DNA of 64,000 nucleotides from Shewanella sp. NIFS-20-20 (GCF_019209865.1 NZ_JAHUTT010000004.1:62001-126000), one strand, 5' to 3'. Positions 27,388 through 38,084 are shown, numbered from the stretch's first letter. A program made the numbers and translations. The notes: generated from the sequence alone by a model not told the origin.

Positions 27388-27899
27388 TATTTATTGCCTT
27401 ACTGTTTGGGCTCATGGCGTGTGGTAGCGTCGATATCGAAGAGTATCAAGATTCGGGGCCTGAGTTAGTGTTATCACGCTTTTTTGAGGGGGAGCTCAAA
27501 GCCTATGGCATGGTGCAGGACTACCAAGGCTTAGTGACACGGCGCTTTGTCGTGACCATGACCGGGACCTGGCAAGATGGCGTTGGCATCTTAGATGAAG
27601 ACTTTGTCTATGATGATGGCGAAACTCAAAAGCGTATCTGGACTTTAACTGAGCTGGGTAATGGCGCCTATCAAGGGCGCGCGGATGACATTATTGGGGT
27701 GGCCAGCGGTCAGGCTGTCGGCAGTGCATTGCGCTGGCGTTACGATATGCTGCTCCCTGTGGATGGGCAAGAATATCAGGTACATTTTGATGATTGGATG
27801 TACTTAATTGATGACACCACCTTGATCAATAAAAGCGATATCATCAAGTTTGGAGTCACTGTGGCAACAGTGACCTTAGTCATCCAAAAACAAGGCTAA
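27375..27899 (+). CDS. DUF3833 lipoprotein
   Basis: A 174-residue lipoprotein: signal 'MRLLVFIALLFGLMAC' ends in a lipobox Cys at residue 16. The rest is a DUF3833 beta-rich domain with 'FFEGELKAYGMVQDYQGLVTRRF', 'GILDEDFVYDDGE' and 'DWMYLIDDTTLINKSDIIKFGV'. The family is associated with photolyase / cfa clusters and has no assigned role; it looks lipocalin-like in pattern, but that is a guess. GGAGAGA precedes the ATG. Last gene of the operon. Confidence 0.85.
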   Translation: MRLLVFIALLFGLMACGSVDIEEYQDSGPELVLSRFFEGELKAYGMVQDYQGLVTRRFVVTMTGTWQDGVGILDEDFVYDDGETQKRIWTLTELGNGAYQGRADDIIGVASGQAVGSALRWRYDMLLPVDGQEYQVHFDDWMYLIDDTTLINKSDIIKFGVTVATVTLVIQKQG

Positions 27900-27915
27900 C
27901 CCGCGAGTAAAGCCC

Positions 27916-28254
27916 TTAAGCGCGGCGACCGCCATCATCTGATTTGCGCTCATAGTATTCGAACGGAAATAGATTGCGGATCTGCTGGCTGGTGTTGTCA
28001 CTGACATTGGCTGAGATATGCAACCGCACGTGGCCGGCGCGCTCGGCCCGAATCGTGCAAGTGAGTTTTTCGGCTTTAGCAATGGCTCTCACGTCGCGCT
28101 CAAATTTATCTTGGATTTTGCCTTTGTGACTGTTGAGCCGGCCTTCTTTAAAATGCATTTCAAAGAGTGTCAGCCCGCGTTTCGCGCCGAAGATAAAACG
28201 GTAAATCAGATAAAACACGACGATTACAAAAGCCAGTTTAAGGGCAATATCCAT
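27916..28254 (-). CDS. DUF3634 family single-helix membrane protein
   Basis: A 112-residue protein with one N-terminal membrane helix (about residues 5-22) and a cytosolic domain that looks like DUF3634: 'FKEGRLNSHKGKIQDKFERD' and 'SQQIRNLFPFEYYE'. The family occurs in Shewanella and Vibrio and has no known function. A good GGAGAG site lies before the ATG. It converges on the end of the photolyase operon. Confidence 0.75.
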   Translation of the reverse strand: MDIALKLAFVIVVFYLIYRFIFGAKRGLTLFEMHFKEGRLNSHKGKIQDKFERDVRAIAKAEKLTCTIRAERAGHVRLHISANVSDNTSQQIRNLFPFEYYERKSDDGGRRA

Positions 28255-29767
<1,513 letters not shown>

Positions 29768-29797
29768 TCCTGCCTTAAACATCGTCTAATGTCTTTC

Positions 29798-29823
29798 GGC
29801 CAGCTTACCGCTGGCCTTTTTTT
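29798..29823 (+). terminator. Hairpin with T tract between potF and potG
   Basis: GGCCAG at 29798-29803 pairs with CTGGCC at 29811-29816 (the stem extends inward by further pairs), followed directly by seven T. This is a classic intrinsic terminator placed inside the operon. It would let potF be made in excess over the membrane parts. Confidence 0.75.
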
Positions 29824-29834
29824 CTGGATTTGCT

Positions 29835-30974
29835 ATGACTCAAAATAAGTCGGTAGTGGCACCTTCGCTTGCAGCCAAGAGTGCCACTGATGTGCTATTG
29901 AAAATTGATAACGTGAGTAAAGTGTTTGACGGTGTCCGCGCCGTTGACGAAGTGTCCTTATCTATCGAGCGCGGTGAAATATTTGCATTGCTTGGTGGAT
30001 CAGGTTCAGGCAAAACTACCTTGCTGCGTATGTTGGCTGGGTTTGAAAAACCGACCTCGGGACGCATTTATCTCGACGGCCAAGATATTACCGATTTACC
30101 GCCTTATGAGCGCCCCATCAATATGATGTTTCAATCCTATGCGTTATTTCCGCATATGACGGTTGAGCAGAATATTGCCTTTGGTTTGAAGCAAGATAAA
30201 TTGCCAAAAGTGCAAATCGCCGCCCGCGTACAAGAAATGCTTAAATTGGTGCGCATGGAGCAATTTGCGAAACGTAAGCCCCATCTGTTGTCCGGTGGCC
30301 AGCGCCAGCGGGTGGCATTGGCACGTTCATTAGCCAAACGCCCTAAATTATTATTGCTCGATGAGCCCATGGGGGCGCTCGACAAAAAGCTGCGCACTGA
30401 GATGCAGCTAGAAGTAGTGGAAATTCTTGAACGCGTCGGCGTTACTTGTGTGATGGTCACTCATGATCAAGAAGAAGCCATGACCATGGCTGGCAGAATG
30501 TCGATTATGAGTGACGGCTGGGTCATTCAGACCGGCACCCCGCAAGACATTTATGAAAGCCCTAATAGTCGCATGGTCGCAGAGTTTATTGGCTCGGTGA
30601 ACTTATTTGAAGGCGAGATTGTAGAGGACATGGCGGATCATGTGATCATCGCCTCAGCGAGTTTGCCACAGCCCTTTTATCTTGGCCATGGTATTACAAC
30701 CAAGCTCGATGATCGCCAAGTGTGGTTAGCGGTGCGCCCGGAAAAGACCTTAGTCAGTAAAATACAACCGCAACAGGAATATAACTGGGCCGAAGGTACG
30801 GTGCATGATATAGCCTATTTAGGTGGCACCTCTGTGTATTATATTCGTCTCAGTAATCGTCAGTTAGTGCAATGCTCGATGTTAAATCGTGAGCGCGGCG
30901 CCGATCATCCGACCTGGGATGATAAGGTGTTTATTAGCTGGGACGATACCAGTGCCGTGGTGCTGAATTCATGA
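29835..30974 (+). CDS. potG: Polyamine ABC transporter ATPase
   Basis: A 379-residue ATPase. Walker A 'GGSGSGKTT', Q-loop 'FQSYALFPHMT', signature 'LSGGQRQRVALARSL', Walker B 'LLLLDEPMGALD' and switch 'VTHDQEEAMTM' are all seen. A C-terminal TOBE domain follows ('LAVRPEKTLV', 'GTSVYYIRL'). It drives the PotH/PotI permeases on the cytosolic face. Its stop overlaps the potH start (ATGA). Confidence 0.92.
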   Translation: MTQNKSVVAPSLAAKSATDVLLKIDNVSKVFDGVRAVDEVSLSIERGEIFALLGGSGSGKTTLLRMLAGFEKPTSGRIYLDGQDITDLPPYERPINMMFQSYALFPHMTVEQNIAFGLKQDKLPKVQIAARVQEMLKLVRMEQFAKRKPHLLSGGQRQRVALARSLAKRPKLLLLDEPMGALDKKLRTEMQLEVVEILERVGVTCVMVTHDQEEAMTMAGRMSIMSDGWVIQTGTPQDIYESPNSRMVAEFIGSVNLFEGEIVEDMADHVIIASASLPQPFYLGHGITTKLDDRQVWLAVRPEKTLVSKIQPQQEYNWAEGTVHDIAYLGGTSVYYIRLSNRQLVQCSMLNRERGADHPTWDDKVFISWDDTSAVVLNS

Positions 30975-31873
30975 TGGCGCGGGGGCGTTCAGCGCGCGTA
31001 GGGCAAGTGTTTTCAATCGGCATACCTTATGTGTGGCTCGTGCTGTTTTTTGCCTTGCCTTTTGCCATAGTGATCAAGCTCAGCTTTTCATCGGCGGCCA
31101 TGGCCATTCCACCTTATGAGCCGATGTTCAATTTCGCCGATGAGATGCTGCAGGCTGTGTTAAATCTGGGTAACTACTTGTTGTTACTCGATGATCCCTT
31201 GTACCTAGAGGCCTATCTTGGCTCGATCAAAATGGCGGGTATTGCCACGTTAGGCTGCTTAATCTTGGGTTACCCAATGGCTTACGCCATTGCCAAGGTA
31301 TCACCGCAACGTCAAGCCTTGTTATTGTTGTTGGTGATGTTACCAAGCTGGACATCGTTTTTAATTCGTATTTATGCCTGGATGGGATTACTAAGTCACA
31401 ATGGCTTAATCAATCAAGCCCTGCTGTCAGTGGGCGCCATTGAGCAGCCATTGGCGATATTAAATACCGATGTAGCGGTCTATATCGGCATGATTTACGC
31501 GTATTTGCCGTTTATGATCTTACCTTTGTATGCCAATCTTTCGCGCCAAGATCAGAGTTTATTGGAAGCCGCGGCCGATCTCGGCGCCCACAAGTTCACC
31601 AGTTTTTGGCATGTGACTTTACCCTTGTCATTCAGCGGCGTAATGGCTGGCTGTATGCTGGTATTTATTCCGGCGATTGGTGAATTTGTTATTCCTGAAT
31701 TGCTAGGTGGGCCAGACTCTTTGATGATTGGTCGCGTGTTATGGCAAGAGTTCTTTAATAATCGTGATTGGCCAGTGGCGTCGGCATTAGCTGTGGTGAT
31801 GTTGTTATTATTGGCCCTTCCCATTGCCTGCTTTAATCATTATCAAGCCAAGAGCATGGAGGCCGCGCGATGA
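30971..31873 (+). CDS. potH: Polyamine ABC transporter permease 1
   Basis: A 300-residue binding-protein-dependent permease with six predicted helices. The EAA loop that docks on the ATPase is 'EAAADLGAHKFTSFWHVTLPL', and 'PSWTSFLIRIYAWMGLL' is typical of PotB/PotH. It forms the channel with PotI. Four-base overlaps join it to potG and potI. Confidence 0.92.
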   Translation: MMARGRSARVGQVFSIGIPYVWLVLFFALPFAIVIKLSFSSAAMAIPPYEPMFNFADEMLQAVLNLGNYLLLLDDPLYLEAYLGSIKMAGIATLGCLILGYPMAYAIAKVSPQRQALLLLLVMLPSWTSFLIRIYAWMGLLSHNGLINQALLSVGAIEQPLAILNTDVAVYIGMIYAYLPFMILPLYANLSRQDQSLLEAAADLGAHKFTSFWHVTLPLSFSGVMAGCMLVFIPAIGEFVIPELLGGPDSLMIGRVLWQEFFNNRDWPVASALAVVMLLLLALPIACFNHYQAKSMEAAR

Positions 31874-32670
31874 AATCCCTGAGTTTATCAAAGGTTGGCT
31901 TGATTGCCGGACTGGCATTTTTATATGCGCCATTAGTGATCTTGGTGGGGTACTCCTTCAATGCCTCAAAATTGGTGACGATTTGGGGCGGGTTTTCGAC
32001 TAAATGGTATGGCGAGTTGATGCGCGATGAGCAGATCTTAGATGCGGTCTGGACTAGTCTAGTGATTGCCTTTAACTCTGCGACCATGGCTGTGATATTA
32101 GGCACCTTAGCGGCGATGGTGATCACCCGCTTTCGTGCCTCGCGCTTACGCACCAGTATGTCGACGATGGTGACGGCCCCATTAGTCATGCCAGAAGTCA
32201 TTACCGGCTTATCCTTATTACTCTTGTTTGTGCATATGGCCGACTTTCTTGGCTGGCCGGCTGAACGTGGACGTTTAACCATTTGGATTGCTCATTCGAC
32301 GTTTAGTGCCGCCTACGTTGCTGTCATCGTGTCATCGCGTTTACGGGAACTTGACCGCTCGATTGAAGAGGCGGCCATGGATTTAGGTGCGAGCCCGATG
32401 AAAACCTTTATGTTGATCACTGTGCCCATGATTGCGCCATCCTTAATGGCAGGGTGGTTATTGGCCTTTAGCTTGTCTCTCGATGATTTAGTGATTGCCA
32501 GTTTTACCTCAGGCCCTGGCGCCACCACCTTGCCGATGGTGGTGTTTTCATCGGTGCGGATGGGGGTGTCACCAAAGATTAATGCGCTGGCTACCTTGAT
32601 TATCGTGGCGGTGGCATTGGTCGCATTAGTGAGTTGGTACTTCATGCGGCGCAAGCCTGACAAATGTTAA
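31870..32670 (+). CDS. potI: Polyamine ABC transporter permease 2
   Basis: A 266-residue permease of the PotC/PotI type with six helices. 'YAPLVILVGYSFNAS' and the EAA loop 'EEAAMDLGASPMKTFMLITVP' are visible, then 'FSLSLDDLVIASFTSGPG'. It is the partner of PotH and the last gene of the operon. Confidence 0.92.
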   Translation: MKSLSLSKVGLIAGLAFLYAPLVILVGYSFNASKLVTIWGGFSTKWYGELMRDEQILDAVWTSLVIAFNSATMAVILGTLAAMVITRFRASRLRTSMSTMVTAPLVMPEVITGLSLLLLFVHMADFLGWPAERGRLTIWIAHSTFSAAYVAVIVSSRLRELDRSIEEAAMDLGASPMKTFMLITVPMIAPSLMAGWLLAFSLSLDDLVIASFTSGPGATTLPMVVFSSVRMGVSPKINALATLIIVAVALVALVSWYFMRRKPDKC

Positions 32671-32679
32671 ACCCCAAAG

Positions 32680-32700
32680 GAGCCATAAATGGCTCTTTTT
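32680..32700 (+). terminator. Terminator after potI
   Basis: GAGCC at 32680-32684 and GGCTC at 32691-32695 form a short stem, followed by a run of five T plus GT. It lies 10 bases after the potI stop and should end the potFGHI transcript. Confidence 0.7.
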
Positions 32701-32783
32701 GTATTTTCGGCATTGAAAATTGGGCAGTATTTTAGAGTCTCTTCTACAATAATTGTTATGTTATCGAATGAGATGGATCTCTT

Positions 32784-34265
32784 ATGAGTTTTTTCAAAAA
32801 TTTATTTTCCAGTCCTGCCCTCACAGTACAAACCGTCAAACATACGCCAGAGGTGCAAGCACCGGTGTCGGCGGCGGTAACTGACAGCACGAAACAATTA
32901 CTCGATCAAGCCTGTGATGCGGTGGTCAGTATTGATGATAACAATGCCGTGACTTATATGAATCCTGCCGCGGAAGCGCTGTGGGGTTACCGTGCCGATG
33001 AAGTGATTGGTCACAATGTCAAAAAATTAGTGCCTGAACAATTTCGAAATCAACATGATGATTTTGTGAATGAAAATCGCCGTACTAAAAAAGATAAAAT
33101 TGTCGGCAAGTTTCGCGAAGTCGAATTGGTTAAAAAGGATGGCAGCCGAGCGTGGGTGAGTCTGTCGTTGTCGCGAGTGCAAAGTGGCGCGGTCATCGGC
33201 TATACCGCCTTTGTACGGGATATCAGTAAAGAGCGGCGCGCGCGGGATGAAACCAAGCAGATTTTGCAACAAGCGATTGATGCGGTGGTCACCATCGACA
33301 GTCAAAACCGGGTTACCTTCTTTAACCCTGCGGCAGAAGCCTTGTGGGGCTATCATCACAAGGAAGTCATCGGCCAGAATGTTAAGATGTTAGTGCCGAT
33401 TGATATCCAAGCTAAACACGATGATTTAGTCAATCGTAATCGCCGTACCGGTGAAGACAAGATTGTCGGCAAGAGCCGAGAAATTAAGATGTTCCGCAAA
33501 GATGGCTCTGAGGTTTACGTCAATTTATCGCTGTCAAAAGTCTCCATTGATAATGATATCGGCTATACCGCGTTTGTGCGCGACATTACCAAGCAACGCG
33601 TGGCCCAAGAAACCGTCAACCAAACCTTATCTCAAGCGTTAGATGCGGTCGTGACCATTGATGATAAAAATATTGTCACCTTCTTTAATGCTGCCGCAAG
33701 TGCATTGTGGGGGTACTCCTGTAAGGATGTGATCGGTAAAAATGTCAAGATGCTCGTCCCGATGGAGATCCAAGCATCCCATGATGATTTGGTTAACCGT
33801 AACCGTCGTACCGGTGAAGATAAGATCGTCGGTACGACCCGTGAAGTGCCCATTTTCCGTAAGGATGGCACCCAAGCTTGGGGGTTATTGTCGTTATCTA
33901 AGATAAGCTTTGACGGCAAAATTATGTATACCGCTTTTGTGCGTGACGTGACCCGCGAGGTCAATCAACGTAATGATATGAATGTCATTATGGAGAATGT
34001 CGCGAAATCCAGCCAAGAGATCGCCAATATCGCCAAAGTGATTGATGGCATGTCATCGCAAACGAATTTATTGGCATTGAATGCTGCAATTGAGGCTGCA
34101 AGAGCCGGTGAACATGGCCGCGGTTTTGCTGTGGTCGCAGATGAGGTGCGCCAATTAGCATCAAGGTCATCTGAGTCGACCACTGAAATTAATAAACTTT
34201 CAGAAGATACCAGCCGCTTTTTAAATGAATTGGCTGGCCTACTGAGTGATTCAGTGAAAAAGTAG
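32784..34265 (+). CDS. Soluble methyl-accepting chemotaxis protein with three PAS domains
   Basis: A 493-residue cytosolic chemoreceptor with no membrane helix or HAMP domain. Three PAS domains lie at about residues 38-150, 158-270 and 278-390. They are close copies, each with 'DAVV(S/T)ID', '[10 protein letters not shown]' or a variant, and '[11 protein letters not shown]' or a variant. The signalling part is only the last ~95 residues and holds the hairpin tip '[20 protein letters not shown]' and '[15 protein letters not shown]' but almost none of the long methylation helices. Aer- or BdlA-like redox or oxygen sensing is plausible; the ligand is not visible. It is monocistronic. Confidence 0.88.
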   Translation: MSFFKNLFSSPALTVQTVKHTPEVQAPVSAAVTDSTKQLLDQACDAVVSIDDNNAVTYMNPAAEALWGYRADEVIGHNVKKLVPEQFRNQHDDFVNENRRTKKDKIVGKFREVELVKKDGSRAWVSLSLSRVQSGAVIGYTAFVRDISKERRARDETKQILQQAIDAVVTIDSQNRVTFFNPAAEALWGYHHKEVIGQNVKMLVPIDIQAKHDDLVNRNRRTGEDKIVGKSREIKMFRKDGSEVYVNLSLSKVSIDNDIGYTAFVRDITKQRVAQETVNQTLSQALDAVVTIDDKNIVTFFNAAASALWGYSCKDVIGKNVKMLVPMEIQASHDDLVNRNRRTGEDKIVGTTREVPIFRKDGTQAWGLLSLSKISFDGKIMYTAFVRDVTREVNQRNDMNVIMENVAKSSQEIANIAKVIDGMSSQTNLLALNAAIEAARAGEHGRGFAVVADEVRQLASRSSESTTEINKLSEDTSRFLNELAGLLSDSVKK

Positions 34266-34304
34266 TTAGCGGCTCAGTTCGTCACCGCAACTAGGCTTGG
34301 GCTT

Positions 34305-35312
34305 TCATTTGAGGTGTTCGTTGGCTTTGACGGGGTTGGGTTGGACCAAGATGAGTACCAATAAGCCAATGATGACGGCAGTTAAAATAGCGACTAGGCG
34401 AATAAAATCATTATATAAAGCATCGCCTCCGCTTTCACTAATGCCTTTAAATAACAAGATCACAAAGCCACTGTATAATAATTGCAAACTGTTATTGCTG
34501 GCTTGACGTGAGAACGCGTAAATCCCCATCGCCATGGCGGACACCACACTGATGCCATATTGAATCACCAAATTGACTTCAATCGCGGCTAGCACTAAGG
34601 GGGGCATAGCAAACATAAAGCCCACCGCGGTAGTCAGTAGACGCCGTCGCCCATAGTCTTTGCCGCCAATGGGGTTGGGATCTTTGATGACGTTAGCCAG
34701 GGTGATTGACATAATGGCTGATTGTGACAAATCTAAACTAATAAACCCCCAGAGACAGGTAAAAATCGCCAAGGCTTTCAGGAGTAAGTGCCAAATCTCA
34801 CTATGGACTTGTTGGTGAGGTTGAGATGCTGCCACCGCGACCATATATCCACCAGGAAATAGAATAAAGCCAACATAGGTCAGCAATCCGGCCAACATTA
34901 ATTCTTTAAACAGTTGTCCTGGCAATTGGCTAACATCGATCCCCAATTGCCGATTAAAATAACTGACGAGCACTAAAGTGATAAGCATTAAGGTCGATAG
35001 AATATCACTGGGGTTTTCGCGAGCGCGATGCATACACCAATATAAAATCACAAACAGTAAGCCGTAGTAGACCATCGGATTATTGATTAATGACTGGCTG
35101 ATATAAGCTTGGATCCAAGCGCTAATAAATAACACGATGCCAATTTTGATGATCATCATCGGTGCAGGGCTGCGTTGACATAAGCAAAACAGTAAAGCTA
35201 ACAACATTGGGCCAAAGGCGGGCAAATCAGAACCAAACGTCTGCTGCCAAAACAGAAAGCTGATTGGCAGTACGCTGAGTCTTAAAAGGGCATTGGCCGG
35301 GCTACGAAACAT
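34305..35312 (-). CDS. DUF2955 family membrane transporter (FUSC-like)
   Basis: A 335-residue protein with about ten membrane segments, of the DUF2955 group within the aromatic acid exporter / fusaric-acid-resistance-like membrane proteins. 'LRLSVLPISFLFWQQTFGSDLPAFGPMLLALLF' region and 'GGKDYGRRRLLTTAVGFMFAM' are characteristic. It works with an HlyD-type adaptor, which is the gene directly upstream, overlapping by 11 bases. Substrate is unknown. Confidence 0.8.
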   Translation of the reverse strand: MFRSPANALLRLSVLPISFLFWQQTFGSDLPAFGPMLLALLFCLCQRSPAPMMIIKIGIVLFISAWIQAYISQSLINNPMVYYGLLFVILYWCMHRARENPSDILSTLMLITLVLVSYFNRQLGIDVSQLPGQLFKELMLAGLLTYVGFILFPGGYMVAVAASQPHQQVHSEIWHLLLKALAIFTCLWGFISLDLSQSAIMSITLANVIKDPNPIGGKDYGRRRLLTTAVGFMFAMPPLVLAAIEVNLVIQYGISVVSAMAMGIYAFSRQASNNSLQLLYSGFVILLFKGISESGGDALYNDFIRLVAILTAVIIGLLVLILVQPNPVKANEHLK

Positions 35313-36408
35313 AGGTCAAATAACTCCATACCCAAGTCCATATTGACAGTAACCCCTCACCTAGGCTGGATTGGTCCGGATAAAAACTGACCATGGCTCG
35401 CCCACCATAGCGCTGTACCAGTTGTTGGGCATCATTATCGAGATTGATGTTAACTGGAAACCGTTGCGGATGTTGTTGCCCTGTGGGAGAAATGAATAAA
35501 CCGGTCGCTTGATCTGTTTGTAAATTGCCATTGCCACTACTGCCCCAACCAATGGATGCCACCGAGCCGTGAAAGGTTTGGCCGGGATAAGCGTCAAAGA
35601 CAATTTTCACTGGTGTGCCGGGTTTGAGATAAATCAGAGAGTTTTCTCGCAGCATGGCCGTCACCCAAGTATGCTGATTATTAATAAAGGTGACCAAAGG
35701 ATGACCGGCAATGGCATAGTTGCCGGCGGCTAGGGTTAAGTTGGTAATGACACCATCATCCGGTGCATAGATTTTGGTATAGGACTCATTGAGTAATGCC
35801 TGATTTAACTGATTGAGGGCAGCTTGCAACTGTGGGTTGTTTTTACCTTCGGGGCCCATGGCCGTCTTGGCTCGTATCAGTGCAGCTTGTGCTTGTGCGA
35901 GTTGCGCCTGAGCGGCTTTTAACTGATCTTGACTGTCTTCCATGGCTTGGGTACTGACGACGCCATTTTTGCCCAGCGCACTCATACGCTCGGCGTGCTT
36001 GGAACTATTTTCTTGTTTAATTTTCGCGGTCACCAAGTTAGCTTGTGCTTCGGCAATCCCTGCCGAATCAGCACCGAGGGCCTGACTGGTTTGTTGCAGA
36101 TTCAAGCGGGCGGCGATGACATTTAACTGAGCTTGGCTGTTATCCAAAGTAATTAGTGGTTGACCTTGGGTCACATTGGCATTGTTAGCCACCAGGATTT
36201 GTGAAATATCTGCGGAGACTTGTGGGGTCAATTGGATCAGTTGTGCATTGACTCTGGCATGGGTGGTCATTGGAGTGACGCGGTCGGCCCATAAGGTATA
36301 TATCCAGATCACAACGACCGTAATGAGTAACAGCCAAGTGAGGCGCTTCGATGATTTGATGGTAGCCGATTGAGCGTGAGTTTCATTGGTTTCTTGTTGT
36401 TCTGACAT
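35302..36408 (-). CDS. HlyD family membrane fusion (adaptor) protein
   Basis: A 368-residue periplasmic adaptor. One N-terminal membrane anchor (about residues 24-41) is followed by a split biotinyl-lipoyl domain ('QVSADISQILVANNANVTQG', later 'YAPDDGVITNLTLAAGNYAI'), a long alpha hairpin and a beta-barrel ('LKPGTPVKIVFDAYPGQTF'). It is the EmrA/AaeA type and bridges the DUF2955 pump to an outer-membrane channel such as TolC, encoded elsewhere. A two-gene efflux operon is likely. Confidence 0.88.
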   Translation of the reverse strand: MSEQQETNETHAQSATIKSSKRLTWLLLITVVVIWIYTLWADRVTPMTTHARVNAQLIQLTPQVSADISQILVANNANVTQGQPLITLDNSQAQLNVIAARLNLQQTSQALGADSAGIAEAQANLVTAKIKQENSSKHAERMSALGKNGVVSTQAMEDSQDQLKAAQAQLAQAQAALIRAKTAMGPEGKNNPQLQAALNQLNQALLNESYTKIYAPDDGVITNLTLAAGNYAIAGHPLVTFINNQHTWVTAMLRENSLIYLKPGTPVKIVFDAYPGQTFHGSVASIGWGSSGNGNLQTDQATGLFISPTGQQHPQRFPVNINLDNDAQQLVQRYGGRAMVSFYPDQSSLGEGLLSIWTWVWSYLTYVS

Positions 36409-36834
36409 GGCAAATGAGCCTCACATGGGTAACGTCAGTAATCATTAGTAGCCTATAAGTTTAGTGGCTAATATCACTGCGGGAACGTTTGTAAATTAAA
36501 TGTTTTAAAGTTTAGGTATATCAATTGCTTGTTATTGTTATCAAGCAAACACTATGGTGGCGCGTTGGTTTGTTTCTTGGGGGGAATAGGGTTATTTTGT
36601 CAGCAACTTTGTTTTTTGGCTAAATTTTGCCACCAATCACCACGAATAATTTTTGATTGGCCATTATTCTGCGCATTTGTTTGAGAATAATTAAGTTAAT
36701 TAGCATTAATTTTATGATTTAAATATTATTTGTCGGTTTGACGTGGTGATTCACATTAATCCATCGCAGGGCTATGGTATTGTTTGAGCATGATAATAAA
36801 GATCATCAAAATGAAGATGATCGAGGGAGTAAGC
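36409..36834. promoter_or_regulatory. AT-rich divergent intergenic region
   Basis: These 426 bases, richer in A and T than their surroundings, separate the divergent HlyD and symporter genes and presumably hold both promoters. No coding frame, perfect long inverted repeat or RNA motif is convincing. GAGGGA at 36824-36829 is the ribosome site of the symporter. Confidence 0.4.
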
Positions 36835-38058
36835 ATGTTGAAACAATCGTATTTAAGCAATATTGGTGTGCAAGTCGTGATCGCCATGATCATTGGCGCA
36901 TTGGTCGGCTGGGGCATGGGCGATGGCGCCGCGATATTCGCACCATTAGGCACCATTTTTATCAGCTTGGTAAAAATGTTAGTGATCCCTTTAGTGTTGG
37001 TGTCAATTGTTGCCGGCGCCGCCAGTTTGGGCAATAGCCCATCTGCTGGAAAAATCGGCCTGGGTACCTTTGGCTTTTTCTTAGTGACCTCGGGTATTGC
37101 GGTCGCGTTGGCGTTAGTCATGGGAGTGGTATTTCAGCCGGGTGCTGGTGTCGACTTTGCCGGACATGGCCAAGATCTGATGACGGTCACTGCCGAGCAG
37201 GGCCAGGTGCCTGGCGCGATTGATACCTTGATTGGCATGATCCCAACCAATGTGTTTGAATCGCTCAATGGCGGTAATATTCTGCAAATCCTCGTATTTA
37301 GTATCTTCTTTGGTATTGCGTTGACTAAGGTCAAAGGCGATGGCGCTAAACCGATTATTAGTGGCCTAAATACTACAGTTGATGCCTTTGTGTGGATGAT
37401 CAACTGCGTGATGATTATTGCCCCTATCGGCGTGTTTGGTCTGATGGCTGACTCTGTGGGGACCTTTGGATTTCAAGCGCTGGAAGTGGTATTTAAACTC
37501 TTCGCGGTCTTTGTGGCAGCCATTTTGATTTACGGCTTTATCTTCTTCCCGTTAATGGTCAAATTATTCTCTAAGGTGTCGGCACGGCAATTTATCTCGG
37601 CCATGAAGAAACCGCAGGTGATGGCATTATCGACGGCCTCATCGATGGCGACTTTACCTGTCAACATGGAAACCTGTGAGCAAGATCTCGGGGTGTCTAA
37701 GGCAACCACTTCATTTGTACTGCCCTTGGGCGCGACCATCAACATGAGTGGTAACGCGATTTACTACGGCCTGGTGGCCATGTTCTTCGCCCAGATGTAT
37801 AACATCGACCTGACGATGACCGCCTATATCGCCATTATTCTGACCTCGACCTTGGGTGCCATTGGCCAAGCCGGCGTGCCAGGCCCTTCATTCTTAGTTG
37901 TCGCGGTGTTGCTGGCGGCAGGTATTCCGATCGATGGCTTGCCATTGTTGTTTGCCCTTGACCGCGTGTTCGACATGATCAGAACCTCGCTCAACATTAC
38001 CGGCGATGCGGCTTGTGCGATTATTATGGATAGATTTAGCCCAGAAAAATCTACCTAA
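36835..38058 (+). CDS. Dicarboxylate/amino acid:cation symporter (DAACS family)
   Basis: A 407-residue secondary transporter of the GltP/DctA/GltPh fold with eight helices and two re-entrant loops. HP1 is 'STASSMATLPVNMETCEQDLGVS', TM7 'GATINMSGNAIYYGL' (NMxGxx sodium/substrate site) and HP2 'GQAGVPGPSFLVVAVLLAAG'. Substrates are glutamate, aspartate or C4-dicarboxylates. The Thr/Ser and 'LDRVFDMIRTSLNITGDAA' tail favour an amino-acid or dicarboxylate ligand without deciding between them. The ATG at 36835 has GAGGGA upstream; the open frame's earlier ATG lacks a site. Confidence 0.9.
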   Translation: MLKQSYLSNIGVQVVIAMIIGALVGWGMGDGAAIFAPLGTIFISLVKMLVIPLVLVSIVAGAASLGNSPSAGKIGLGTFGFFLVTSGIAVALALVMGVVFQPGAGVDFAGHGQDLMTVTAEQGQVPGAIDTLIGMIPTNVFESLNGGNILQILVFSIFFGIALTKVKGDGAKPIISGLNTTVDAFVWMINCVMIIAPIGVFGLMADSVGTFGFQALEVVFKLFAVFVAAILIYGFIFFPLMVKLFSKVSARQFISAMKKPQVMALSTASSMATLPVNMETCEQDLGVSKATTSFVLPLGATINMSGNAIYYGLVAMFFAQMYNIDLTMTAYIAIILTSTLGAIGQAGVPGPSFLVVAVLLAAGIPIDGLPLLFALDRVFDMIRTSLNITGDAACAIIMDRFSPEKST

Positions 38059-38084
38059 GCCACTAATAATAAATGATAACTTTT

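Noticed and set aside
18553-27899. Sigma-E/ChrR-type promoter for the photolyase operon
   Set aside because: No TGATCC-type -35 with a suitable -10 is seen before 18553, and no rpoE/chrR pair is in the window; a sigma-70 promoter with MerR sites fits the sequence better.
32313-32663. 116-codon minus-strand frame antisense to potI
   Set aside because: Antisense shadow; potI is certain from its EAA loop and operon position.
32784-34265. Possibility that the PAS receptor is a frameshifted or truncated full-length receptor
   Set aside because: The frame ends in a proper stop with 'LLSDSVKK', and the bases after it show no continuation of receptor helices in any frame that I can see, so the short form appears genuine.
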